A stretch of DNA of 34,014 nucleotides. Origin: a virus. Positions 7,734 through 15,710 of the stretch are shown here, in pieces. Within the stretch, counting starts at the first letter, position 1; each line of letters begins with the position of its first letter. The stretch lies in the IMG/VR virus record IMGVR_UViG_3300042922_000402, positions 1 through 34,014 of that record; one strand, 5' to 3'. The notes below the pieces were generated by a model. That model was not told where the DNA came from. It did not search any database and saw only the letters and a list, made by a program, of their open reading frames with translations. The position numbers were made by a program, and so were the translations under genes.

Positions 7734-8081
7734 ATGTGCGCATTTGCTGACATTTATCACATTGAAGACCGTCTGAAAGAACTGGATTCAAACATTCTAC
7801 GTGTGGATTTTGACTGGAGATCCATGAGGCATCATGTCATTTGTACTGATGGATACGAAGAATATACCGCGATGAGTGTACCGCTAGGGGAATTGGACTC
7901 ACGGGTGGTACGACGGATGCAAGAGATTGACCCGAGGCGCGGATATAACCCGTTCCGGGAGATTGACGCGGCCAACGCTTTAAAAGAACGCCGCCAAGAT
8001 GCTGAAATATCCGAAATTTCACGCGGTATGGCGGACGTACTTTACAAACCACTGATGAACCACGCCTTATATGGGGGGTAA
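7734..8081 (+). CDS. Hypothetical virion-region protein
   Basis: 115 residues, soluble, charged at the C-terminus, with no cysteine motif or membrane segment. Residues 1-60 look like a small alpha/beta domain and residues 70-115 look helical. GGAGG precedes the ATG. Its place between capsid protein and the first connector suggests a minor head or assembly protein. No family is recognised. Confidence 0.65.
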   Translation: MCAFADIYHIEDRLKELDSNILRVDFDWRSMRHHVICTDGYEEYTAMSVPLGELDSRVVRRMQEIDPRRGYNPFREIDAANALKERRQDAEISEISRGMADVLYKPLMNHALYGG

Positions 8082-8086
8082 TACCC

Positions 8087-8674
8087 GTGATTTTGCATGA
8101 TCTGAAAGATCGAATCTTCCGCATGACCAATGATCAATACCACGATACCTTCCACATGCGCGATCTAATCAATAGCGCCCTTACAATGCTGTCTAACGAG
8201 GCCAGAATTGAGGGTGTACAAAGTTACTCTGTCGCGTCTGGGACAGCTAATTACACCCTTCCTGAGCGCTACAAGTCGCCCAGGGCATTAGTGGATGGAA
8301 GCATTGACAATCCAGCACAAATATTTGATCTGGTGACCATTGATGACGTAAGTTTCGGTTACGCCATATGGGCCGGGGAGATTATCTTGAAGCCCAATCC
8401 CACCAATGATAAGACGCTGAATTTCTATTACTACAAATATGCCACGCTCCTGCAGAATGACATGGATGAAAGTGATCCCGAGTTTAACGGATATGAGGAT
8501 GTGGTGGCTTCTTATGCCGCGGCTATGATTCTCTCACTCCCGGGTAATAGTGAACAGTCCAAATATCTGATAGACCGCTATTTTGCCACATGGGATGCAG
8601 GGAAACGGAGATTTAAGACGGATTTGGCGAAGCAAAACAAGCAGGCCACGGTTAGGAAGGTGAATTCCTGGTGA
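8087..8674 (+). CDS. Head-tail connector (adaptor) protein
   Basis: 195 residues. The start (LKDRIFRMTNDQYHDTFHMR, then a helix with NSALTMLSNEAR) and the middle (ASGTANYTLPERYKSPRALV, then IWAGEIILKP) form the pattern of a helical bundle with a beta-sandwich insertion, as in adaptor proteins that sit under the portal (P22 gp4 or gp6-like in role). It starts at GTG 8087 behind a GGGGGG run and overlaps the next gene by four bases. The exact family is not certain. Confidence 0.65.
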   Translation: MILHDLKDRIFRMTNDQYHDTFHMRDLINSALTMLSNEARIEGVQSYSVASGTANYTLPERYKSPRALVDGSIDNPAQIFDLVTIDDVSFGYAIWAGEIILKPNPTNDKTLNFYYYKYATLLQNDMDESDPEFNGYEDVVASYAAAMILSLPGNSEQSKYLIDRYFATWDAGKRRFKTDLAKQNKQATVRKVNSW

Positions 8675-9333
8675 CCCAACTCTACACCGCCGGGGAACTG
8701 GCGCAGATGATTATTGAGCAGAACCGGATGGATATCGAGGAATTGGGGAATGCCACATCACAGAAATCCTACATCTACGGGTACATGAACATTGCTCTAA
8801 TGGAACTGGCGAAGATTGCAGATCGCTCCATGTACTCCGATGCTGTCGAGATTGACGCAGATGGATATGTGACCTTTACCCAATCCGGTAGCCCCATCAC
8901 CAATATGTTCGAGCCAAAAACGATTATGATGCCAAATGGTCAGTCCATGAAAAAGCGCACGGCAGACGAAGCGCCTATTGGTTGGTGGCGAGAATCAGCG
9001 CTGCAGCAAGTCCATGTGCGAGGTTTTGGTTTGACCACGCCCGATAAACTTGTTCCGGGATTGTACACTCTCAAATATCTTCGATATCCCAACAAAGTAA
9101 CATTGGATAGCGATTATCCAGATATCGAGCCAACGGGTTACAGAGCATTAATGAACAATGTGTCTATGCAAATCAAGTACAGCAACAACAGTCTTGCCAA
9201 TGCTCAATACTTCGACACTCAATACAGGACATCCATTGGTAACATGGCCCAAGGCTCTATCAGCGCCCGCGGAACCGGCACAACTGGTCAACCATTAGGC
9301 GACAATGACGTGGCGAAAGCGAGGGGGAACTAA
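8671..9333 (+). CDS. Second head-tail adaptor or tail component
   Basis: 220 residues, starting at a GTGA overlap with the previous stop. The N-terminal 60 residues are helical (LYTAGELAQMIIEQNRMDIE, then a YGYMNIALMELAKIA helix), followed by a beta-rich domain (VEIDADGYVTFTQSGSPITN, then WWRESALQQVHVRG) and another helix. This is the same helix-beta-helix plan as the preceding gene. The two together probably form successive rings between portal and tail hub. The name is inferred from fold plan and position. Confidence 0.6.
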   Translation: MTQLYTAGELAQMIIEQNRMDIEELGNATSQKSYIYGYMNIALMELAKIADRSMYSDAVEIDADGYVTFTQSGSPITNMFEPKTIMMPNGQSMKKRTADEAPIGWWRESALQQVHVRGFGLTTPDKLVPGLYTLKYLRYPNKVTLDSDYPDIEPTGYRALMNNVSMQIKYSNNSLANAQYFDTQYRTSIGNMAQGSISARGTGTTGQPLGDNDVAKARGN

Positions 9334-10895
9334 TGGCACAGAACCAATACCAGCCGTTTGAAGTCAAGGTTTCCCCTCTTTTAGGGACAGACACCGCCTC
9401 AGCTCCTACCACACTGGCAAAAGGGCGTTGGCGCTATCAGATCAACGCCTATCAAAATAAAATCGGCTCATCCACAAAACGTCCCGGCAGCGTACCTGTC
9501 ACGAACACAGCGTTGGGTGCATTGATCAAGCACCTAACCGTGTACCGTAGCGGCGCGTCAGAGACGATTCTAGGGGCATCAGGAACCAGCCTATACAAAT
9601 ATGCCTCCAACGCCTGGAGCGCGGCTACAGGGTCATTAACGAGCGCAGACATGCAGGATGTGGACTTTACCAATGCGGACTTGGACAGCCGGAAGCTGAT
9701 TACCGATGGAGGAAGCCTGAAAGAGTACAACGCAACCACTCATACGGTGAGCGCAGTTACCCCAGCTGCAGATGATCCAGACCCGGCACCGGGAAATGCG
9801 CTGGCCGATATCAACGCTAAGGGACCAAAGTACATCTTCACTTATTTCGGTCAGGTGTTTATCTCTGACGGCAAGGATGTATGGTATTACTCCAAGCCCT
9901 ATGAATACGACTACTTCCCGGAAACACAGTTTGAACGGTGGGTTAGACAAAATGACTATTTCACCGGTAATGGCGTGGTGTTTGATAATGTTGTTCTGCT
10001 GCCCATGCGTAAAGGGTGGGGCATCCTCACCGGGAAAGATTTTGATGATATCGAAGGTAACCTGTTTCTGAACTCCAATAATGGCTGTATCGCGCCGCGT
10101 AGCATCCAAAAAGTCACCTACCCGAACGGCTCCCAAACCGTTCTTTTTTTATCCGATGATGGCGTTTATGAAATCTATGACACGGGTTATCTGGACGTAG
10201 GGTCACGGCGCTATTCCACCCGTAGCAAAACGGCGAATATCATCGACTTCACGGGGATCGGCTTTACCGAGGCCGAGAAAGCTGCAGCGGTGAGTTATTA
10301 CGATGCACAGAACTACATGTACATGCTCTGTATCAGCCGCGACACCCAACGCTTGATGATGGGGTTTGATACCCGTAACGGCGAATGGTACCTCTGGACC
10401 AACATCCGAGCTAATGGTTTGGTACGGACGGACGCACTATATTACGCTGGGGAAACGGGACATCTGCATAAGTTTGACACCACGCTCTACAGGGACTGGA
10501 ACGAGGTAGCGAAGACCACCGGTACTATCGTGGATTGGGACTGTTTAACTGATCTCATCGCCTTTGAGAAGTCCGGCTATGCGTCCTACCTGGATTATCT
10601 GGTAGTGTCGTCCAAGCAGTACGATATCCCATCCTCCATTGATGTGGAGATCCGGGCGTTAACCTCCAGCGTGGAGTACGAGAGCGCGGTAAACAACGAG
10701 ATCATGATATGGGGATTGGGTACATGGGGAGTTGCATCATGGTATAACCCGGACTTCTCCGAACTGGTGGGCAAGCCGAAAAGGCTGGTACTCAAAAAAC
10801 GTTCCGTCTATTTCCAAATACGATTCAGAAACAACCGCGACGAGCCGTGTGAGTTGTACGATTATACGGCAATTGGCCGCGTGTCGGGGAGGTAA
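9333..10895 (+). CDS. Tail hub/nozzle protein (P22 gp10-like in position)
   Basis: 520 residues, rich in short beta strands that repeat roughly every 40-50 residues (HLTVYRSGASETILGASG, KYIFTYFGQVFISDGKDVWY, QTVLFLSDDGVYEIY). This pattern fits a beta-propeller-like body, as in the short-tail hub or nozzle of podoviruses such as P22 gp10 and T7 gp12. It lies after two adaptors and directly before the tailspike, and overlaps the preceding gene by one base. Its role would be to close the head and hold the tailspikes. Fold assigned by eye. Confidence 0.7.
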   Translation: MAQNQYQPFEVKVSPLLGTDTASAPTTLAKGRWRYQINAYQNKIGSSTKRPGSVPVTNTALGALIKHLTVYRSGASETILGASGTSLYKYASNAWSAATGSLTSADMQDVDFTNADLDSRKLITDGGSLKEYNATTHTVSAVTPAADDPDPAPGNALADINAKGPKYIFTYFGQVFISDGKDVWYYSKPYEYDYFPETQFERWVRQNDYFTGNGVVFDNVVLLPMRKGWGILTGKDFDDIEGNLFLNSNNGCIAPRSIQKVTYPNGSQTVLFLSDDGVYEIYDTGYLDVGSRRYSTRSKTANIIDFTGIGFTEAEKAAAVSYYDAQNYMYMLCISRDTQRLMMGFDTRNGEWYLWTNIRANGLVRTDALYYAGETGHLHKFDTTLYRDWNEVAKTTGTIVDWDCLTDLIAFEKSGYASYLDYLVVSSKQYDIPSSIDVEIRALTSSVEYESAVNNEIMIWGLGTWGVASWYNPDFSELVGKPKRLVLKKRSVYFQIRFRNNRDEPCELYDYTAIGRVSGR

Positions 10896-10898
10896 ACC

Positions 10899-12911
10899 AT
10901 GCTTGATCCTATTAACAAAGCGCCATTAATCGCGGCACAAATTAACCTTGTGAACGGTGAAGTGTCAGACGCACCTGTATTAGAGGAAGCAGTAGAAAAC
11001 CTTTATACTAATGCAGATACCACCATAGCGGCTATCAACGATCACCTGTCAGCTCCTACACTCCCCCATGCGGATGGTTCGGTTACAGGCCCCAAACTTG
11101 CTAGTAGTTCTGTGACCGATCCTAAACTAGCAACAGGTGCTGTGTTAAGTAGATCGTTAGCTGCCAACTCTGTCATTACGGAAAAGGTAGCTAATCAGAA
11201 TATCACAGAGCCCAAACTAGCTAATCAAGCAGTGAGTAGCCGGACTATCGCCAATCAAGCGGTGCAAGCACAGCACATTGATCCTACTTTATTTGCTCCT
11301 TATCCGGACACTGCGGTGTGGGTGAAATTTGCTGATGTTGATGAACGGTTGGCGGATACAGTTACCTTATCGCCGTCGGGAGGTAATGATACAGACTCAT
11401 TTAACGCTGGTATTGCTAAGCTATCCAATGGTGGCGTGCTCTATTTGGCAAATGGGGACTATTACATTGATGTGGTGGTATTAAAGTCAAATATCAAAAT
11501 AGCTGCCAGAGGTTCTGTGCGATTACTTACTGATACAACTGCTCTTTTTTGTAACAGTGGTAGCGCAGATATTGCTAACAACTTAACTAACGTCACAATA
11601 GACGGTGTTATATTTGAGGCAATAACAAAGACTTTCTCAGAGCACATCCACCTATTTTCGGTAAGCGGGATTAGTAATTTGATTGTACGCAATTGTACCT
11701 TTATTGGCTTCCGCGGTGATGGAATTTACCTTGGAAGTGGTGGTGTGGGAGAAGAAAGACACAACACAAATGTACAAATAGATAATTGTGTATTTGATGG
11801 GGTAGCGCACCAAAATCGTAACGCCATCAGCATTATAGATGTTGACGGTTTAATAATTTCAAACTGTAAATTCCGTAATTGCACGAAATCAGATATGCCA
11901 GGGGCCATCGACATTGAACCCAATAGCAATAATTTTGCGGTTATTCGTAACGTGCTAATAAACAAAAATAACCTCAAGAATATTGGCGGGAATGCAGGAG
12001 CGATAGGCGGATATTTCCCACTAGGGCAATCAGCTCTCATTAACCCGATTCAAAACATAACGATTGAGGGCAATGTAATTGAGTCAACGGCAGGCACACA
12101 GATGGGTATACACATCAGACAGGTTAATGCTACAATAATTGACTATTCCACCCCACGCATTAACATAAAAGTGGCTGACAATACAGTAAAGGGTTGCGGT
12201 CATTTTGGCGGATTTTTCACGGGATTAAGAGGAGTGGAATTGCGGAACAATCTGTTTGAGGAAAATGCCAATGGAGTAATATTAGGGTCTGCTGATGCTG
12301 TAGTAAACAAAATGATTGATGTTGTGGTGTCGGTCTGTCGATTCTATAAAACGATTGGCGCGGTAAACGGCGGTCTGCTCATATACACCGCGGACGATGT
12401 CTACGTGGACGCAAGTGATTTCGTGGACTGTAAATTCTCTGGAATCATTTTCATGGATGGGACATCATCTAAAGTAACCTTACAAAAAAACAACTTTTAC
12501 GCACCGACAGCAAATATGAGCGTAGCTGTTGAGCGCAGAGCTGGGCACACCTTTACCACAAGCGCTAATATCGATAAAGATAATACTTATACAAGCTTAA
12601 TCTATCAGTTTCAGGCTGATAACAAAGACTACTTTTTCAAGACGACATACGATACCTCGAAACTGCCGGAATCGTTCGTTGTGGGTGAGGAAACATCCAT
12701 GGTTGACGGCGACCTCAACTTGCCCTCGGCAAGCAAACAGGGGATATTAAAAACCATCCGGCCTATCGCTCTTGGTGGTGCGTACAATAAGTACACAATC
12801 CAATGGTTTTATCCAGCAAATAATGACGCCACAACACTAGCTGATATGTATTTTCGCAAAGGTTTAACAACAGATGCGTGGTCTGCATTCAAAAAGTTGA
12901 CAGGTGTGTGA
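10899..12911 (+). CDS. Tailspike with parallel beta-helix (putative polysaccharide depolymerase)
   Basis: 670 residues. Residues about 1-50 are a likely virion-anchoring head. Residues 50-127 hold repeats of the form SVTxxKLA (SVTGPKLA, SVTDPKLA, NITEPKLA), a pattern seen in phage fibre shafts. From about 145 to 560 the chain is a right-handed parallel beta-helix of the pectate-lyase type, with stacked turns such as IDNCVFDGV, ISNCKFRNC, IRNVLINKN and IEGNVI. The last 45 residues (MYFRKG...TDAWSAFKKLTG) resemble a pyocin-knob carbohydrate-binding domain. It would bind and probably cleave host surface polysaccharide. Confidence 0.85.
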   Translation: MLDPINKAPLIAAQINLVNGEVSDAPVLEEAVENLYTNADTTIAAINDHLSAPTLPHADGSVTGPKLASSSVTDPKLATGAVLSRSLAANSVITEKVANQNITEPKLANQAVSSRTIANQAVQAQHIDPTLFAPYPDTAVWVKFADVDERLADTVTLSPSGGNDTDSFNAGIAKLSNGGVLYLANGDYYIDVVVLKSNIKIAARGSVRLLTDTTALFCNSGSADIANNLTNVTIDGVIFEAITKTFSEHIHLFSVSGISNLIVRNCTFIGFRGDGIYLGSGGVGEERHNTNVQIDNCVFDGVAHQNRNAISIIDVDGLIISNCKFRNCTKSDMPGAIDIEPNSNNFAVIRNVLINKNNLKNIGGNAGAIGGYFPLGQSALINPIQNITIEGNVIESTAGTQMGIHIRQVNATIIDYSTPRINIKVADNTVKGCGHFGGFFTGLRGVELRNNLFEENANGVILGSADAVVNKMIDVVVSVCRFYKTIGAVNGGLLIYTADDVYVDASDFVDCKFSGIIFMDGTSSKVTLQKNNFYAPTANMSVAVERRAGHTFTTSANIDKDNTYTSLIYQFQADNKDYFFKTTYDTSKLPESFVVGEETSMVDGDLNLPSASKQGILKTIRPIALGGAYNKYTIQWFYPANNDATTLADMYFRKGLTTDAWSAFKKLTGV

Positions 12912-12918
12912 TTTGTAC

Positions 12919-12947
12919 TTGCTTACAAGGCGGAAATTCCTTATATT
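12919..12947 (+). promoter_or_regulatory. Promoter of the EpsG-like gene
   Basis: TTGCTT at 12919-12924 and TATATT at 12942-12947 are separated by exactly 17 bases. Both lie in the short gap between the tailspike stop and the next start, and a GGTAGGGGAG ribosome site follows. The gene can therefore be expressed apart from late transcription, including in a lysogen. Confidence 0.6.
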
Positions 12948-12975
12948 GTGGTAAAAAGGTAGGGGAGTAATATCG

Positions 12976-14022
12976 ATGGCAGCCTTGGTACCTCATGTAA
13001 CGTTTATATTCGCCTGGCTATTTTCTTTACCCGCACTTAATAAAAAGGTCCCTTTTTACTTGTTTGTTTTCTGGATTTTGCTGCTGTTTTTGTCGTTGCG
13101 CTACGGCTATGGTAATGACTATTGGGCTTATGCCCAGCATCATTACTACATGTACATTGACAAGGCGATTCCGATCTGGCAGCAAAAAGAAATACTATAT
13201 AAATATCTCAACACGCTAGTGCCTAATTTCCAGTGGCTCATTGTGATAATAAGCACGTTCTATATTTACACAATTAGCCGATTGCTTAAAAAGAATCTAA
13301 AAATTAATCAATACTGGTTTGCGGTGTTAATCCTGTTGATCAACCCATATCTATTTTTGGTACATCTGTCCAGCCTACGGCAAACTATTGCGATCTGTTT
13401 TATTACTTTCGCCATCGAGTACGCCATAAAAAGAAAACTCGTGAGGTATGTGCTGCTTGTACTTATTGCATCTGGATTTCACCAAAGCGCCCTTATACTG
13501 CTACCCGCTTACTTTTTTTTGAACGAGAAGAAAATAAGCAAAAAAATGATGATCATTATTTGTAGCTTTTTGGCCGTCCTACTTGCGACTCCGTTATTTG
13601 ATATTATTATAAACAAAGCGTTAGTGTATTTTCCAAAGTACGCTATGTACCTTGAGTGGGGGTTAAAAAACAGTATCAGATCAGCTTTATTGAGCAGCTT
13701 CTTTTTCTTGCTGATCTTATTTAATATTAACAAGCTGGAAGGAAAGGAAATCATCTACGGTAAGTTGGCGTTAATTGGAGTATTGATATCCATCCTGTCT
13801 GTTAAATTAAACATGCTGGGTAGGATAGAGATGTACTTCGGCATATTTTTAATAATTGCTATACCAACGATTTTTTCAAAGTTTAAACCGAACCTAAAGC
13901 CCCTGGCTCCAAAGCAGCTTTTATTCCTGATCGTAATCACAATATATCTGCTAAGGTATGTATCGTTCATCATGAATAACAGTGCCGGCTATGGATTGTA
14001 CCACACCATATTGAGTATGTAA
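12976..14022 (+). CDS. EpsG-family polysaccharide polymerase (Wzy-like), phage-borne
   Basis: 348 residues with about nine or ten membrane segments. It carries the family hallmarks: LRYGYGNDYWAYAQHHYY near residues 41-58, LSSLRQTIAICFITFAIEYA near 132-151 and ASGFHQSALILLPAYFF near 165-181. EpsG/Wzy proteins join repeat units of extracellular polysaccharide at the outer face of the membrane. The gene is more AT-rich than its neighbours, has its own promoter and terminator, and interrupts the structural genes between tailspike and ejection proteins. This is a typical acquired accessory gene; changing the lysogen's surface polymer is the likely purpose. Family call firm, role inferred. Confidence 0.85.
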   Translation: MAALVPHVTFIFAWLFSLPALNKKVPFYLFVFWILLLFLSLRYGYGNDYWAYAQHHYYMYIDKAIPIWQQKEILYKYLNTLVPNFQWLIVIISTFYIYTISRLLKKNLKINQYWFAVLILLINPYLFLVHLSSLRQTIAICFITFAIEYAIKRKLVRYVLLVLIASGFHQSALILLPAYFFLNEKKISKKMMIIICSFLAVLLATPLFDIIINKALVYFPKYAMYLEWGLKNSIRSALLSSFFFLLILFNINKLEGKEIIYGKLALIGVLISILSVKLNMLGRIEMYFGIFLIIAIPTIFSKFKPNLKPLAPKQLLFLIVITIYLLRYVSFIMNNSAGYGLYHTILSM

Positions 14023-14051
14023 GCAATCAGCAGGACCATACCACGCTATAA

Positions 14052-14080
14052 GCCTCGGGGCATCCCGGGGCTATTTTCAT
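14052..14080 (+). terminator. Terminator of the EpsG-like gene
   Basis: GCCTCGGG at 14052-14059 pairs with CCCGGGGC at 14064-14071 (one G-T pair, loop GCAT), followed by TATTTTCATT. It closes the accessory gene as a single transcription unit. Late transcription must pass it to reach the ejection proteins. Confidence 0.75.
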
Positions 14081-14094
14081 TGGGGGGTGAACAC

Positions 14095-15699
14095 ATGGCA
14101 ACCGCAAATAAAAATTTATTTCCAGATCTCAGCAACCCCAACGCCGAATACTACCAAGTGTATAAACCCACCTACAGCACGACACCATCCTATGCTGCAC
14201 CTACATCCTACAGCGGGCAACAATCCTCACTGGGCAACATAACAGGAGTGAGCGCAGACAAGACCAACGCAGCCTATACCGGGTTTGCAGACAACGCTAG
14301 AGCAAGCGGAACAGCCGGATCAGGTGGACAGGTCAACATGTACACAGCTCCAAACAACAACGTGTATAACACCTCCAACATGACACCACAGCAGATTCAT
14401 GCGTTATCGCTGAACAAGGAAAACAACCCGAACGCCGCGGCAATACTCTCCGGTATGGGGTTGGACATCAACGGCAATCAACGCATTAAAAGCCCGTGGG
14501 AGGAAGGCTTGGACCGTCTGCGTGATGGATATGCCCAACGTACCGGGAACACCTACAACTATCAGACAGGGGCGTATACGTCACCTACGGGATCAGGTAG
14601 TGGAAGTGCATACAGTGTTCCGCAGAATGGTGGATACATCCCACCGTCCACGGCAAGTGCGGCGAAAGGCCTGTTTACGGCACCTACATCATCTATGGCA
14701 ACACAGCAAAGCTCCTTACAGCAACAAGCCGCGGCACAAGTAGCTGCTCAACGCGCAGCTATCGCAAGCGCCGTAAACCAGCAATTAAGCAGTTTGAGAG
14801 GAAATATGGATTACACCCAGCAGTTGCAAAATGACAGCAATGTCCTAGAGGATGTAGCATTCCAGCGCAACAATAACCCGTTTAGTGGACGTACTGGTTA
14901 TGCTCAACGTCAAACCTTGCGTGACCGAGGCATTGAAAATACAGCATTGATGCGAGATTACAACACACAAGCGTCCGCAGCGCAGCAGCAACTAGCGGAC
15001 TTTGACGCCAATTCTGCGGCGTTGACGCAACAGATTTTGAATGAACTGACACAGCAACAAATGCAAAACGATATGAATCTTGCTCAATTGACCGGAAATT
15101 ACAACGGCCAGCGCACATTGGCCGGAAGCGCACAAGACGCTAATTTGCAGAATCAACAGTTTAATCAAAATCTCACAAACCGTCAGGCTAATTTGGAGGC
15201 AGCTTTACAGGTGGGCAATCAACAAGGCCGCGTTCTGCAGCCGAAGGATGATTGGTCAAACTTGTACAACCAAGCAGACGCACCACTCAATACCCAAGGG
15301 CAGCAATTGGCCTATCAACAGGCGCGTGATGCGATTGCGGACAAACAGTATCAACAAAAGTTTGACGAGGATGTACGGAGATACGGGTTAGATTATGGCT
15401 TACAACAAGCACAACTGCAAAATCAAATTTCTAACTCAGCGGCAGATAATGCGCGTCAGAATGCTGCGCTTGGATTACAGAGAGAGCAGTTTGAATATGA
15501 GAAAGCTAATCCCCAAACGTCATCCACCACACAAAAAACAACTGACTATAAAACAAACCCGGATTTTGCTTCGGATATTTCCTTTCTTAAAAGTAATCCA
15601 AACGCCGCGGCGCAACTTGATTCTAATGCTGAGGCGTTTATTTCTGCTTACGGCTATGATGGGTATCTCGCACTACGCAAAGCAGCAAACCTTGAATAA
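14095..15699 (+). CDS. Internal virion/DNA-ejection protein, Q/N/A-rich
   Basis: 534 residues from the ATG at 14095, preferred over an in-frame TTG at 14080 because GGGGGGTGA lies at the right distance before it. The first 200 residues are low-complexity (Y, S, T, G, N, P). The rest is long helical sequence rich in Q, A and N (QQQLADFDANSAALTQQ, NGQRTLAGSAQDANLQ), typical of internal core or ejection proteins of short-tailed phages. It lies directly before a 1539-residue internal protein and ends 11 bases before it. No enzymatic motif is seen. Assigned by composition and position. Confidence 0.65.
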   Translation: MATANKNLFPDLSNPNAEYYQVYKPTYSTTPSYAAPTSYSGQQSSLGNITGVSADKTNAAYTGFADNARASGTAGSGGQVNMYTAPNNNVYNTSNMTPQQIHALSLNKENNPNAAAILSGMGLDINGNQRIKSPWEEGLDRLRDGYAQRTGNTYNYQTGAYTSPTGSGSGSAYSVPQNGGYIPPSTASAAKGLFTAPTSSMATQQSSLQQQAAAQVAAQRAAIASAVNQQLSSLRGNMDYTQQLQNDSNVLEDVAFQRNNNPFSGRTGYAQRQTLRDRGIENTALMRDYNTQASAAQQQLADFDANSAALTQQILNELTQQQMQNDMNLAQLTGNYNGQRTLAGSAQDANLQNQQFNQNLTNRQANLEAALQVGNQQGRVLQPKDDWSNLYNQADAPLNTQGQQLAYQQARDAIADKQYQQKFDEDVRRYGLDYGLQQAQLQNQISNSAADNARQNAALGLQREQFEYEKANPQTSSTTQKTTDYKTNPDFASDISFLKSNPNAAAQLDSNAEAFISAYGYDGYLALRKAANLE

Positions 15700-15710
15700 G
15701 GGGGCGCACA

